This document shows, in pieces, positions 1 to 13,230 of a stretch of 64,000 nucleotides of DNA. The stretch comes from Monoplex corrugatus. Lineage: Eukaryota; Mollusca; Gastropoda; Littorinimorpha; Ranellidae. How positions within the stretch are numbered: position 1 is the stretch's first letter; every line of letters starts with the position of its first letter. Position numbers and translations under genes: made by a program. Under the pieces are notes generated by a model. It was not told the DNA's origin. It saw only the letters and a list, made by a program, of their open reading frames with translations, and ran no database searches. The stretch spans positions 96,982,013 through 97,046,012 of the forward strand of contig CM060311.1 of the NCBI GenBank assembly GCA_030674185.1, given 5' to 3'.

Positions 1-466
1 TAATACAAGAATACCCCCAAACAGACATATAAACTATGTGGTATATGTCACATCACAACTTATCGCCTCTTCAAATTTCACCCACATATTCAGAACAAAA
101 AATAATCAAACTTGCGTCAGTTGTTGTCCGATATTGTAAACAGGCCATTTGCTGCTACCCTGGCTAACAATACACAGTGAATCCCTCGTCATGAACAAGC
201 AGTTTTGTTGACAGTTGAGAAAACACTACTCTTACCCACACAGCTAAAACAAGGTTACTACAGGTCTGGGCTACTACGGGGTTAAAAATTGTACAAACGG
301 GCTAAACATATCAAATCTGAAAATGAAAGTAAAAAAGATCTATTTAAAAACATGATGAATGATAAAAAGACTTACGGTCTAAAGTAACTATATATTCCAG
401 GACTACTATATAACCAAACACAGCCAAGATCCAAAAGAAACAGGTTTTATATCACAGATGAAAAGT
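1..466. other. No gene recognised
   Basis: Non-repetitive AT-rich sequence. I see no exon, RNA gene or element. Confidence 0.6.
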
Positions 467-550
467 ACCAGACAAAACGGTTAAGATGCCATGTCACACA
501 GTGGCTGTACCAGACAAAACGGTTAAGATGCCATGTCACACAGTGGCTAT
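467..550. repeat. 42-bp direct duplication
   Basis: Two adjacent copies of a 42-bp unit beginning ACCAGACAAAACGGTTAAGA, almost identical. Confidence 0.85.
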
Positions 551-835
551 TTATTCAGACTTTCTTGTCCATACACAGTATCTCCTTGCCTTCTTCCAAA
601 ACCCTATTTTCTGTTCATTTAGCTTTTTTCACGCCAGTGACAATTCTCTCTTTTCAGTCAACTTCTTTAGAGTGAAAAATGATTTCATCCAAGAATGTCA
701 TATCATTGGAAAATACAGTATCACTGTCAACGTCACCAACCCAACCAATCACACTCCATCCACTCACACATCACCCTATTACATGATACACAGTATTGCC
801 CATTGTTACTTGATAGCATACAGCAGTAGTATATA

Positions 836-1436
836 CCACTCCCCTGTTCCCCACCACTCCCCTGTTCCACGCCACTCCCCTGTTCCACACCACTCCCCTG
901 TTCCATACCACTCCCCTGTTCCACACCACTCCCCTGTTCCATGCAACTCCCCTGTTCCAGCAACTCCCCTGTTCCACAACTCCCCTCACACCATTACCCC
1001 CTGTTCCACACCACTCCCCTGTTCCCCATCACTCCCCCCACCCACTCCCCTGTTCCATACCACTCCCCCACCACTCCCCTGTTTCCATTACCACTCCCCC
1101 ACACCACTCCCCTGTTCCACTCACTCCCCTGTTCCACACCCACTCCCCTGTTCCACACACACCTCCCCTGTTCCATGCCACTCCCCTGTTCCATGCAACT
1201 CCCCACACCACTCCCCTGTTCCATGCCACTCCCCTGTTCCATCAACTCCCCACACCACTCCTCTGTTCCATACCACTCCCCACACCACTCCCCTGTTCCA
1301 TCACCACACATCCCTCACCCCCTGTTTCCACACCACTCCCCTGTTCCACATCCACTCCCCACACCACTCCCCTATTCCATACCACCATCCCCCCACACCA
1401 CTCCCCTGTTCATGCCACTCCCCTGTTCCATACCAC
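836..1436. repeat. Minisatellite, 15-18-bp CCACTCCCCTGTTCCA unit
   Basis: About 35 copies with variable TA, TG or CA linkers. The array is strongly strand-asymmetric (pyrimidine-rich plus strand), which produces spurious proline-rich and glycine-rich frames. Confidence 0.95.
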
Positions 1437-1909
1437 TATTTATTTGACTATTCACATGAATTTCCCCCAAATTTCATAAAACAATTCTCGTAAAGCATTA
1501 TTCTCCAAACTCATCTACACTCATTGCTCATTACATATTTTCCAGAAAAAGAGTGTAATACTTACACTAACACGAATTTCTGTAAGGATTTAAATCACTG
1601 GAGTAATTCATAAGCAGACAGTTACGTGTAACAGTCATGATCAGTTTTGTGTAATAAGTCATGATTTGACATTCAATGAAAGCTGATACATCAGAAACTT
1701 GTTCAGAATTTTCTTGGCTGCTTATAGTCCTACTGAATATGTCTGCATCGTATGTGTCTAGCACAGGCTGGGATTACAACTTTTACAAGTTACACTTTCA
1801 CTTTTTGTGATCCAAATAATGACCAGGTGCATTCAAGCTTATGGCATTCGTGATTTGTTACAGTAATGAAACATCTGTTAAAGCCCCATCCATAAATATC
1901 ATTGTAGGC

Positions 1910-1910
<1 letters not shown>
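1437..1910. other. No gene recognised
   Basis: Non-repetitive. Short frames only, with no recognisable product. Confidence 0.6.
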
Positions 1911-1982
<72 letters not shown>

Positions 1983-1993
1983 ACACACACACC
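1911..1993. repeat. (CA)n microsatellite
   Basis: Nearly pure CA with two small interruptions. Confidence 0.95.
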
Positions 1994-2028
1994 CTGAAAA
2001 CAAGCCAACCAATCTTCTTGTTCTAAAG

Positions 2029-2221
2029 TTAACCCTTTGACTCCCGCACCCTATCCACCAACTGCAAAAACTTAACCCTTTGACTCCCTCACCCTATCCA
2101 CCAGCTTCCTGTAGGAAGCTGGTGGATAGGGTGAGGGAATCAAAGGGTTATGTTTTTGCTTTGCTAGCATGGTTGGCAATGCGGGATGCTGGTTGACGGG
2201 GTGTGGGAGTCAAAGGGTTAA
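2029..2221 (+). mobile_element. Fold-back MITE with TTAA ends, copy 1
   Basis: The element is about 193 bp. It starts TTAACCCTTTGACTCCCGCA and ends GGGAGTCAAAGGGTTAA. Inside is a second nested palindrome: TTAACCCTTTGACTCCCTCA through the hairpin tip CTTCCTGTAGGAAG and back to CAAAGGGTTA. Several copies of the same structure occur in the window, so it is a dispersed family. TTAA ends suggest mobilisation by a piggyBac-type transposase. Confidence 0.75.
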
Positions 2222-3245
2222 GGACAAACACTTGAAGCTCTGCACGCACCTAAATAACCTCCATTTACTGACCAAAGTAGAGTGATGTCACTATACATGT
2301 GTCACATCCTGAAGTTCAACAATGACAGTACAGTAAAATAAAACATAACTGTTGATTGTATGACAATTACGTATGACCGTACCTCATTCAAAACTACAGA
2401 AATCGATGGACGTTTTACGGTTACCTCGCTCATGGTCCAGTTTTATGCTTATTTGCGATGAAATGTCTATTCACGAAGTTTTGTTTTCCATTCATTTTTA
2501 ACTTTCAGCCAACAGATGCACAAATGCGGCGTAAAATCAAAACCTCATGTCTTGATGATGGGACTCGCTTCTCATCCAATAGCCTCTGCACAACCCTTTT
2601 TACACAACAGACATTTAAGACTTATGAACATTTTTTCCAGTCACTCTCTGACAAGGTGGACACTGTTTTCTCCTCAAAATTATACAGTGCATCATGTCCC
2701 TACAACACAGTTACTCTGTGCTGTCTGTGCTATGCGTGACCTCTGATATCATCTCACCAATATTGGGTGGATGTGGGGTGGGGGGGGGGGGGGGGAGGAG
2801 GGAGTGATGTCAATATTTATCAGCCACAATAGGGAAAACACGAAAGTCTCACCATTTTCTGTTTCCTTTCATTAATATAATTAGCATGAAACAGTCATTT
2901 CTGCATGTTATATTTACAATCTCAATAAAATTATCTAGTAATGACGTGGTGTCAACACAAACAAAACACTGCGAACAATACTAGTCCTCCAATGAATGAA
3001 CTGAAACCACAGATCTGTCTCAAACATGGTGAAGTACTGCAGTCGTCAACTATGAGCGGCATCAATCACAATCAGTACACTGCCGTATCTCTCGGCAACA
3101 AGCAATCTGTGGACTCAATCATTTAAACAGTGCTGTCTCAAAAACAATGGAAAATGTACTAAAAACCAGTGCTGATTTACATGGCTAAAATTTAAAAAAA
3201 ACAATAAAAGTTGTAGCCTACTGGAACATTTGTTTTGCAACAAAC
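2222..3245. other. No gene recognised; poly-G run
   Basis: Contains a run of about 18 G at 2779-2796 in GGGTGGGGTGGG context. The frames at 2458-2746 have no recognisable similarity. Confidence 0.6.
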
Positions 3246-3438
3246 TTAACCCTTTGAATCCCGTACCCTGTCCACCAGTATCCTCCATTGCCAACAATGC
3301 TAGCAAAGCAAAATCTTAACCCTTTGATTCCCTCATCCTTTATGCCAGCTTCCTGCAGGAAGTTGGTGTAAAGAGTGAGGGAATCAAATGGTTAAGTTTC
3401 TGCAGTTGGCAGATAGGGTGCGGAAATCAAAGGGTTAA
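3246..3438 (-). mobile_element. Fold-back MITE with TTAA ends, copy 2 (inverted)
   Basis: This is the same element as at 2029-2221 but in reverse orientation: the GCTAGCAAAGCAAAA segment comes before the central palindrome here. Both TTAA ends are intact. The central hairpin tip is CTTCCTGCAGGAAG. It has diverged at several positions. Confidence 0.75.
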
Positions 3439-3837
3439 ACCAAAACCTGACAAGGATCCATACAATTAAGAAATCTCTGGTGAAAGTTCCATTTTTGGCA
3501 ATGCCTGAACCCCATGTTTGCACTCACCAGTACTTATCCACACACCCAAACTGTCACATAAACAAAACCACAGCAAACATCAACCTTTGCCAAAGGGTGT
3601 GGGCAAAAGGACAACCTACAGGAGGAAGGGTAGGTGAATGATGGCCATATAGGTACACTGTGGGTAAACATGGATGTTTCATCACACCCTTTCACAATAA
3701 TGCATACAACCTTCAGGGAAAATTATGACACAAAAAGAAATCTACAATGAAATTTTGTCATTATGCTATTAACAAGACTAATCTGAACTACAAACAAGAA
3801 ATCTTCACAATCAATAGTTCTGATATACATATGTAAT

Positions 3838-3866
3838 TATGTATATATATATATATATATATATAT
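3838..3866. repeat. (TA)n microsatellite
   Basis: Alternating TA run of about 27 bases. Confidence 0.9.
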
Positions 3867-4119
3867 TTGTACATAGTAATCAATATCTGAAAAAGTACAA
3901 TGAGAAAATGTATCAAAAAATCAAGTCAAATAAAAGAATGCAGAAATGAAAGCAAAATGCCTTGGTCATTCAATTATCACTGTGAAAAAGAGGAGGTTAT
4001 CACATTTCTATCATCTTTCCACTATTCTGTTCATGGACATCACAACATCATGTAGAAGTATAAAAAATCTGGTTTTCACAATAGTTCTTGGAGGTTATGC
4101 GTACATGCATGCACGCATG

Positions 4120-4124
<5 letters not shown>

Positions 4125-4165
<41 letters not shown>

Positions 4166-4186
4166 ACACACACACACACACACACG
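4125..4186. repeat. (CA)n microsatellite with CG-rich start
   Basis: GCACGCGCGCGC grades into CA repeats, with two interruptions. Confidence 0.9.
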
Positions 4187-5074
4187 GAGCCTTGGTCCAC
4201 AACACAAGTTAAGTGCAAGTCTCCTCAGGGTTTTGAAGTCAAAACATGTTAGCACAGAAACTACAGCTAAAACTACTGTACAGACATTTGATCTAATAGT
4301 ACTAATAGTACATACAGCTCCATGGCTGGAAGGTAATCTACACAGGTACCCCATACAACCACACAAAAAACTGGACATCTACAACACGCATCACATGAGA
4401 TCAGCAGTTTTAACAAGACCTTAGCTGGTTCCTCACAAATGGTCAATGGAACTTGGCAATGTGAATAAAGATGAAAAATATCATTGTCAATCAATATTCA
4501 CAATCTTCCTTTTCTTCCCAAACACTTCAATACTTTTTATGTTCATTACGACTTGGGGAGGGGGTAACCCCATAATCAAACTTATGAATTAAATTCTTGT
4601 TAGATGAAATACTGGACAAAAATTTGGTGTTCATATTCCCTATTGCCAGACTCTAATATTGTATTTTGTCTTATCACCATGGATTTTACCATGAGGAATT
4701 GGGTTTAACTCTGATTCTCGCACCGTATCTACCAACTGCCATCCACCCTTTTTCTGTATTGATGTCTGAGTGTGCTTCATAAGCTGTTGACCTTTCCAGC
4801 CCTTCCTGTGTAGACAGCACATCCAAAGTATGTGAAAATGGAGCTCAACTGCAAGGACAAGAGCAACATGAGAGAAGCACACCAATTTACAGCCCCTACA
4901 ATATGGCATACATGGCATACACGCAGAATCACATTATCCATCTGTAACATATGGAGGTCACCAAAACAGTCTCCAACTGAGAGACAACCACAGGACTGAA
5001 TGAGTTAAAACTGAGGAGTTTTTCTTACAGTATTTTTTCGCAGAGAATTCCTCTGATGCTGTGAGCTAAAATTC

Positions 5075-5147
5075 TTAACCCCTTGGCTCCTTCAGCCTAT
5101 CCGTCATCTTCCAGCAAAGCGACAGGCTGAGGGAGTCAAAGGGTTAT
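5075..5147. mobile_element. Fold-back MITE, short internally deleted copy
   Basis: A 73-bp copy keeps the outer TTAACCCCTTGGCTCC and GGAGTCAAAGGGTTA ends around a shortened stem (CAGCCTATCC / GACAGGCTGAGG). Confidence 0.55.
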
Positions 5148-5789
5148 TGTGTGTTAAATGCATGACGCACAAAAGACCTCAAATTATGATCTCATCAGAA
5201 GACTAGCACTCAGACATGGCTCAACTTCTGGTAAAGAAGGGAGTAAAATTCCTGTCTGGTCAATTTCAGCTTGGAACTTGTAGCTTCCCACTGGATTAAA
5301 CCTACTGTTGAAGTGGTGGTCAAGATTCATCAAAAAAAAAACAGCAGAAAAATTCTTGCTGATAATATTTGTGTCTTGACAGATGATAACAAACCAAAGG
5401 CTTTTCTGAACCAATGTCCCATCAAACTAAAGGTAGAAGGAAAGAAAAGTTGTCCATACTAAATCAGTTCCATGTGCGCCAAGTAGTTTTCTTACATCAA
5501 ATGTGAAAAATGAAATGCATCCACAAAGTCCAATGCTGGTGAGAATAAAGGTTTTCCCGTAAGCTGACAACACCGTACATTTTGATCTGACCGGTGTTAC
5601 ACATATGGGGGAAAAGCCAAGGTCAATAGGTAATACCTACAGACCACACCCAGTAACTTTCTATAAAGACCACACTGAATAAGTTTCTATTCAACACGTT
5701 CAAAGCAAACCTGATCTGAGACATAAAGGAAGAGGACATGTTAAACAGGCAGACAAACAATCTAGAAAATCAGACATAAGACAGAAAGA
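5148..5789. other. No gene recognised
   Basis: Unique sequence. Short opposing frames at 5184-5462 are not recognisable. Confidence 0.55.
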
Positions 5790-7757
5790 AACAAATTACA
5801 GGAAAGAGGGTTAACAGAGAGACAGAGACAGAGGTGTGGTGTTTACAGGAAAGGGGGCTAACAGAGAGACAGAGACAGAGGTGTGGTGTTTACAGGAAAG
5901 GGGGCTAACAGAGAGACAGAGACAGAGGTGTGGTGTTTACAGGAAAGGGGGCTAACAGAGACAGACAGAGGTGTGGTGTTTACAGGAAAGGGGGCTAACA
6001 GAGAGACAGAGACAGAGGTGTGGTGTTTACAGGAAAGGGGGCTAACAGAGAGACAGAGGTGTGGTGTTTACAGGAAAGGGGTTAACAGAGAGACAGAGAC
6101 AGAGGTGTGGTGTTTACAGGAAAGGGGGCTAACAGAGAGACAGAGACAGAGGTGTGGTGTTTACAGGAAAGGGGGCTAACAGAGAGACAGAGGTGTGATG
6201 TTTACAGGAAAGGGGGCTAACAGAGACAGAGGTGTGGTGTTTACAGGAAAGGGGGTTAACAGAGAGACAGAGACAGAGGTGTGGTGTTTACAGGAAAGGG
6301 GGCTACAGAGAGACACAGACAGAGGGTGGTGTTTACAGGAAGGGGGTAACAGAGAGACAGAGACAGAGGTGTGGTGTTTACAGGAAAGGGGTTAACAGAG
6401 AGACAGAGACAGAGGTGTGGTGTTTACAGGAAAGGGGGCTAACAGAGACAGAGACAGAGGTGTGTGTTTACAGGAAAGGGGTTAACAGAGAGACAGAGAC
6501 AGAGGTGTGGTGTTTACAGAAAGGGGGCTAACAGAGAGACAGAGGTGTGGTGTTTACAGGAAAGGGGCTAACAGAGAGACAGAGACAGAGGTGTGGTGTT
6601 TACAGGAAAGGGGGTTAACAGAGAGACAGAGACAGAGGTGTGGTGTTTACAGGAAAGGGGGCTAACAGAGAGACAGAGATGTGGTGTTTACAGGAAAGGG
6701 GCTAACAGAGAGACAGAGGTGTGGTGTTTACAGGAAAGGGGGTTAACAGAGAGACAGAGACAGAGGTGTGGTGTTTACAGGAAAGGGGGCTAACAGAGAC
6801 AGAGGTGTGGTGTTTACAGGAAAGGGAGTTAACAGAGACAGAGGTGTGGTGTTTACAGGAAAGGGGGCTAACAGAGAGACAGAGACAGAGGTGTGGTTTT
6901 TACAGGAATGGGGACTAACAGAGAGACAGAGACAGAGGTGTGGTGTTTACAGGAAAGGGGGCTAACAAGAGACAGAGACAGAGGTGTGGTGTTTACAGGA
7001 AAGGGGGATAACAGAGAGACAGAGACAGAGGTGTGGTGTTTACAGGAAAGGGGGCTAACAGAGAGACAGAGACAGGTGTGGTGTTTACAGGAAAGGGGGT
7101 TAACAGAGAGACAGAGACAGAGTGTGGTTACAGGAAAGGGGGTTAACAGAGAGACAGACAAAGGTGTGGTGTTTACAGGAAAGGGGGTTAACAGAGACAG
7201 AGGTGGTGTTTACAGGAAAGGGGTTAACAGAGAGACAGACAGAGGTGTGGTGTTTACAGGAAAGGGGGCTAACAGAGACAGAGGTTGGTGTTTACAGGAA
7301 AGGGGGTTAACAGAGACAGAGGTGTGGTTTACAGGAAAGGGGGTTAACAGAGACAGACAGAGGTGTGGTGTTTACAGGAAAGGGGGTTAACAGAGACAGA
7401 GGTGTGTTTACAGGAAAGGGGTTAACAGAGACAGAGGTGTGGTTTACAGGAAAGGGGGTTAACAGAGAGACAGACAGAGGTGTGGTGTTTACAGGAAAGG
7501 GGGTTAACAGAGACAGAGGTGTGGTTACAGAAAGGGGTTAACAGAGACAGAGGTGTGGTTTACAGGAAAGGGGGTTAACAGAGAGACAGACAGAGGTGTG
7601 GTGTTTACAGGAAAGGGGTTAACAGAGACAGAGTGTGGTTTACAGGAAAGGGGTTAACAGAGAGACAGACAAAGTGTGGTGTTTACAGAAAGGGGTTAAC
7701 AGAGACAGAGGTGGTGTTTACAGGAAAGGGGGTTAACAGAGAGACAGACAAAGGCGT
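5790..7757. repeat. Minisatellite, ~36-48-bp purine-rich unit, ~2 kb
   Basis: The unit is GTGTGGTGTTTACAGGAAAG then GGGGCTAACAGAGAGACAGA plus a variable number of GACAGA hexamers. Unit length varies because the GAGACAGA block expands and contracts. The right third (from about 7120) has shorter units with GGGGGTTAACAGAGACAG. About 45 copies. Confidence 0.95.
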
Positions 7758-8069
7758 GGTGTGTCAAACAGTTTTTGCACCTTTCCGGAACAGCTCCTAT
7801 CTACAGACTACTCTGTCACAGTGCACAGAAACCCCATGGCCATTTGTCAAAAATTTAACCCTTTCAAAACTGGATCAAAATCAGTTAGAGACAACTGGCT
7901 GATAAGAAATCTGAATGAGAACCATCTGCTGATACAGGTGTTTTCAACATCGACAACAAACCATTATCATAGACACCAGTGTAATGACAGCTTTCTGAAT
8001 ACTTACACAATCCTGGTTTTAAAAAAAGGCACGCACATGCTCCTGTGTTATACACACAAACATGTGCAT

Positions 8070-8132
<63 letters not shown>

Positions 8133-8137
8133 CACAG
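8070..8137. repeat. (CA)n microsatellite
   Basis: CA run with one AAACA interruption. Confidence 0.95.
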
Positions 8138-8370
8138 TGAAAAAATCAGTGCAAAAGTATAAAGGATTCTGTTTACAGACATAGACGAGATTCCTCGCAG
8201 CAATATGATCTAAGCAACATGCTTACAGTTAAAATCAAGAACACATACGATAATACAGGCATGCTATTTTCAAAATACAAGTTGACATACCCATTCTAAT
8301 TCTCTACAGACAACTAACACCGCAAATCATAATCTGTGTGTATATTTACAGAAACAACAGTATTATAAAT

Positions 8371-8462
8371 ACCTAACCTTTCCCTCCCTCACCCTATCCA
8401 CCAACTTCCACACGCTTGACGCAAAAGCAGATGGAAACTGGCAGACAGGGAGAGGAAGTTAA
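8371..8462. mobile_element. Decayed fold-back MITE relic
   Basis: A degenerate copy in which CCCTCACCCTATCCACCAAC is preserved, while the right arm (GGCAGACAGGGAGAGGAAGT) and the TTAA ends are eroded. Confidence 0.4.
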
Positions 8463-9127
8463 CTGTCTGTCTTCTGGTAAGACAACTGACTGACCATGGA
8501 AGGGAAAGCGCAAGCCTAGGAAACAGAAATAAAGACGGTGCTCAGATTCCAGCTGAACTTGCTGTCAATGTTTACCATGTCAAGGTGCCCTGTGGAAGAT
8601 ACAGCAGTGAAAAAGTGCAAACGACTGACGGTCAAACTGTCACGCTGGTGAAACAGTCTCGCCCACCCCAGCCTTACCCATGCCCAAGTGGTTTTAAAAT
8701 GGCACATCGCAATACAAAGACAGCATCAAAATTGGGATCCAGACCACAGATTCTCATCATTCATCAGTCACACAGGAGTACACCAATCCAGGTTTGGTAT
8801 ATAAGTGAACAAGAGTTAAGCAAGCCAAAATGGCAAAGCAAACCAGATATCTAGTGACCTATGATCAGCTACAAAGGTACATCAAATCAACTAAATTTTG
8901 GACACTAAGACGAAAAACAAAAGAAAAGAAAAGAGAATCAAGGAACTGGGTAGAGATTTGTTTGTGGAACATATGGGCCTATTGGGCAGACATCATGAAG
9001 TATAATGACAAGAAAATATGGTTCCACATGCAGAATGCAGACAGGCTGATGAAATGTAATGAACAGAAAATATTTCTTTAATATGGACAATGAATATTAT
9101 GCAAGCCAATCTACAGATAGATCCAGA

Positions 9128-11571
9128 AGTTTGGTCATGATTAGTGTGATGTTTTTGTGTGTGTAAGGAGTCAACTTTTTGGTCATGATTAGTGTGATGT
9201 TTTTGTGTGTGAAGGTGTCAACTTTTTGGTCATGGTTAGTGTGATGTTTTTGTGTGTGTAAGGAGTCAACTTTTTGGTCATGATTAGTGTGATGTTTTGT
9301 GTGTGTGAAAGTGTCAACTTTTTGGTCATGGTTAGTGTGATGTTTTGTGTGTGAAAGTGTCAACTTTTTGGTCATGATTAGTGTGATGTTTTTGTGTGTG
9401 AAAGTGTCAACTTTTTGGTCATGATTTGTGTGATGTTTTGTGTGTGAATGTGTCAACTTTTTGGTCATGATTAGTGTGATGTTTTGTGTGTGTGAAGGAG
9501 TCAACTTTTTGGTCATGATTAGTGTGATGTTTTGTGTGTGTAAGGAGTCAACTTTTTGGTCATGATTAGTGTGATGTTTTTGTGTGTGTAAGGAGTCAAC
9601 TTTTTGGTCATGATTAGTGTGATGTTTTTGTGTGTGAAGGTGTCAACTTTTTGGTCATGATTAGTGTGATGTTTTTGTGTGTGTGTAAGGTGTCAACTTT
9701 TTGGTCATGATTAGTGTGATGTTTTGTGTGTGTGTAAGGTGTCAACTTTTTGGTCATGGTTAGTGTGATGTTTTGTGTGTGTAAGGTGTCAACTTTTTGG
9801 TCATGATTAGTGTGATGTTTTTGTGTGTGTGTGAAGGAGTCAACTTTTTGGTCATGATTAGTGTGATGTTTTTGTGTGTGTGTGTAAGGAGTCAACTTTT
9901 TGGTCATGATTAGTGTGATGTTTTTGTGTGTGTGTAAGGTGTCAACTTTTTGGTCATGGTTAGTGTGATGTTTTGTGTGTGTGTAAGGAGTCAACTTTTT
10001 GGTCATGGTTAGTGTGATGTTTTGTGTGTGTGTGAAGGAGTCAACTTTTTGGTCATGATTAGTGTGATGTTTTGTGTGTGTGTAAGGTGTCAACTTTTTG
10101 GTCATGATTAGTGTGATGTTTTGTGTGTGTGTAAGGTGTCAACTTTTTGGTCATGATTAGTATGATGTTTTGTGTGTGTGTAAGGTGTCAACTTTTTGGT
10201 CATGATTAGTATGATGTTTTGTGTGTGTGTAAGGAGTCAACATTTTGGTCATGATTAGTGTGATGTTTTGTGTGTGTAAGGTGTCAACTTTTTGGTCATG
10301 GTTAGTGTGATGTTTTGTGTGTGTGAAGGAGTCAACTTTTTGGTCATGATTAGTGTGATGTTTTGTGTGTGTGTAAGGTGTCAACTTTTTGGTCATGATT
10401 AGTGTGATGTTTTGTGTGTGTGAAGGTGTCAACTTTTTGGTCATGGTTAGTGTGATGTTTTGTGTGTGAAAGTGTCAACTTTTTGGTCATGATTAGTGTG
10501 ATGTTTTGTGTGTGTAAGGTGTCAACTTTTTGGTCATGGTTAGTGTGATGTTTTGTGTGTGTAAGGTGTCAACTTTTTGGTCATGGTTAGTGTGATGTTT
10601 TGTGTGTGTAAGGTGTCAACATTTTGGTCATGGTTAGTGTGATGTTTTGTGTGTGTAAGGTGTCAACTTTTTGGTCATGGTTAGTGTGATGTTTTGTGTG
10701 TGTAAGGTGTCAACTTTTTGGTCATGGTTAGTGTGATGTTTTGTGTGTGTAAGGTGTCAACTTTTTGGTCATGGTTAGTGTGATGTTTTTGTGTGTGTAA
10801 GGTGTCAACTTTTTGGTCATGGTTAGTGTGATGTTTTGTGTGTGTAAGGTGTCAACTTTTTGGTCATGATTAGTGTGATGTTTTTGTGTGTAAGGTGTCA
10901 ACTTTTTGGTCATGGTTAGTGTGATGTTTTTGTGTGTAAGGTGTCAACTTTTTGGTCATGATTAGTGTGATGTTTTGTGTGTGTGAAAGTGTCAACTTTT
11001 TGGTCATGATTAGTGTGATGTTTTTGTGTGTGTGTAAGGAGTCAACTTTTTGGTCATGATTAGTGTGATGTTTTTGTGTGTGTAAGGTGTCAACTTTTTG
11101 GTCATGATTAGTGTGATGTTTTTGTGTGTGTGTAAGGAGTCAACTTTTTGGTCATGATTAGTGTGATGTTTTTGTGTGTGTAAGGTGTCAACTTTTTGGT
11201 CATGATTAGTGTGATGTTTTTGTGTGTGTGTAAGGAGTCAACTTTTTGGTCATGATTAGTGTGATGTTTTTGTGTGTGTAAGGTGTCAACTTTTTGGTCA
11301 TGATTAGTGTGATGTTTTTGTGTGTGTGTAAGGAGTCAACTTTTTGGTCATGATTAGTGTGATGTTTTTGTGTGTGTAAGGTGTCAACTTTTTGGTCATG
11401 ATTAGTGTGATGTTTTTGTGTGTGTAAGGAGTCAACTTTTTGGTCATGGTTAGTGTGATGTTTTTGTGTGTGAAGGTGTCAACTTTTTGGTCATGGTTAG
11501 TGTGATGTTTTTGTGTGTGAAGGAGTCAACTTTTTGGTCATGGTTAGTGTGATGTTTTTCTTTGTGTGAAG
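9128..11571. repeat. Satellite, ~46-50-bp unit, ~2.4 kb
   Basis: The unit is GTCAACTTTTTGGTCATGAT then TAGTGTGATGTTTTGTGTGT plus GTAAGGT or GTAAGGA. About 50 copies. Variation is mainly in the (GT)n and T-run lengths and an A/G switch in GGTCATGRTTAG. From about 11000 to 11420 two-unit alternation (AGGAGTC / AGGTGTC) suggests a dimeric higher-order unit. Confidence 0.95.
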
Positions 11572-11717
11572 AAGTCAAACTTCAACCAAACTGGCATTTT
11601 TACAGAACTGTTATCCTCTCCATCTTGTTCTCTACACATGGAATGGACTGTCTATCAAAGACATGAGAAAACAAAACTCAACGATATACACAATCCAAAT
11701 CATTTACCTCTCAGCTG

Positions 11718-12797
11718 TCTTCATAAACTACAAATATCAAGTAACAACAATCCTGAACCAGTAACCTTATCTTCATAAACTACAATTATCAAGTAACAAC
11801 AATCCTGACCCAGTAACCTTATCTTCATAAACTACAATTATCAAGTCACAAGAATTTTGATGCAGTAACCTTATCTTCATAAACTACAATTATCAACTCA
11901 CAAGAATCGTGAGGCAGTAACCTTATCTTCATAAACTACAATTATCAAGTCACAAGAATTTTGATGCAGTAACCTTATCTTCATAAACTACAATTATCAA
12001 GTAACAACAATCCTGACCCAGTAACCTTATCTTCATAAACTACAATTATCAACTCACAAGAATCGTGAGGCAGTAACCTTATCTTCATAAACTACAATTA
12101 TCAAGTCACAAGAATTTTGATGCAGTAACCTTATCTTCATAAACTACAAATATCAAGTAACAACAATCCTGACCCAGTAACCTTATCTTCATAAACTACA
12201 ATTATCAAGTCACAAGAATCGTGAGGCAGTAACCTTATCTTCATAAACTACAAATATCAAGTAACAAGAATCGTGAGGCAGTAACCTTATCTTCATAAAC
12301 TACAAATATCAAGTAACAAGAATCGTGAGGCAGTAACCTTATCTTCATAAACTACAATTATCAAGTCACAAGAATTTTGATGCAGTAACCTTATCTTCAT
12401 AAACTACAAATATCAAGTAACAAGAATCGTGATGCAGTAACCTTATCTTCATAAACTACAAATATCAAGTAACAACAATCCTGACCCAGTAACCTTATCT
12501 TCATAAACTACAATTATCAAGTCACAAGAATCGTGAGGCAGTAACCTTATCTTCATAAACTACAATTATCAAGTAACAAGAATCGTGAGGCAGTAACCTT
12601 ATCTTCATAAACTACAATTATCAAGTAACAAGAATTGTGAGGCAGTAACCTTATCTTCATAAACTACAATTATCAAGTAACAAGAATCGTGAGGCAGTAA
12701 CCTTATCTTCATAAACTACAATTATCAAGTAACAAGAATCGTGAGGCAGTAACCTTATCTTCATAAACTACAATCAAGTAACAAGAATCGTGAGGCA
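11718..12797. repeat. Satellite, 52-bp unit, ~1.1 kb
   Basis: The unit is GTAACCTTATCTTCATAAAC then TACAATTATCAAGTCACAAG then AATCGTGAGGCA. About 20 copies of exact 52-bp period with a few variant types (AATCCTGACCCA, AATTTTGATGCA) interspersed. Confidence 0.95.
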
Positions 12798-12959
12798 TCA
12801 CTGGACAGGCAGGTAGCCCGATGTGTTCATACTACAGCTCAAAGCACACTTGCTGGGTTGGTCTCTAACCACAACAGATCATAATGAACTGCATGATGGA
12901 TTACGTTCTGTTTCACAGGTAAAAACGTGGCTGAGGATACCCTCACAGACAATGATCCT

Positions 12960-13230
12960 ACCATGGGGGAAATACGTGCCATGAACTGACCACTTTGCTG
13001 TGACACAGTTGTGACACTGACAAAAGCTCACCAGGTTTAGTACTCACAACAAACATCAAACTGAGGCAGCCATGACCAAACCTGAGGCATCTAAATGCAG
13101 GGCAATCAGCAGCTTCACAACTTAAAGCCAGCCAGGGAATTAGCCCTGTTATCAAAAAACTGTGGTCCACATGAGACTCAAACCCATGACCCCCGCATTA
13201 TCAGTACAGCGTTTTAACTTTCATTACCAG
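12960..13230 (-). mobile_element. Probable tRNA-derived SINE
   Basis: The minus-strand head TGGTAATGAAAGTTAAAACG, then GTCATGGGTTTGAGTC, has A- and B-box-like blocks at tRNA spacing. The body is unlike the SINE at 41505, so it is a different family or subfamily. Boundaries are approximate. Confidence 0.45.

Larger units (their letters stand above)
3439..5074. other. No gene recognised
   Basis: Apart from the (TA)n and (CA)n listed, non-repetitive AT-rich sequence without recognisable exons. Confidence 0.6.
7758..9127. other. No gene recognised
   Basis: Unique sequence around a (CA)n and a MITE relic. The overlapping plus-strand frames at 8585-9081 lack recognisable motifs and splice context. 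Confidence 0.55.

Noticed and set aside
486..1493. 335-residue proline-rich frame
   Set aside because: Translation of the CCACTCCCCTGTTCCA minisatellite. No domain, and the other frames of the same array are open too.
8585..9081. Two plus-strand frames of 89 and 83 residues as a small gene
   Set aside because: No recognisable motif, no splice signals, and Lys/Trp-rich composition typical of random AT-rich sequence.
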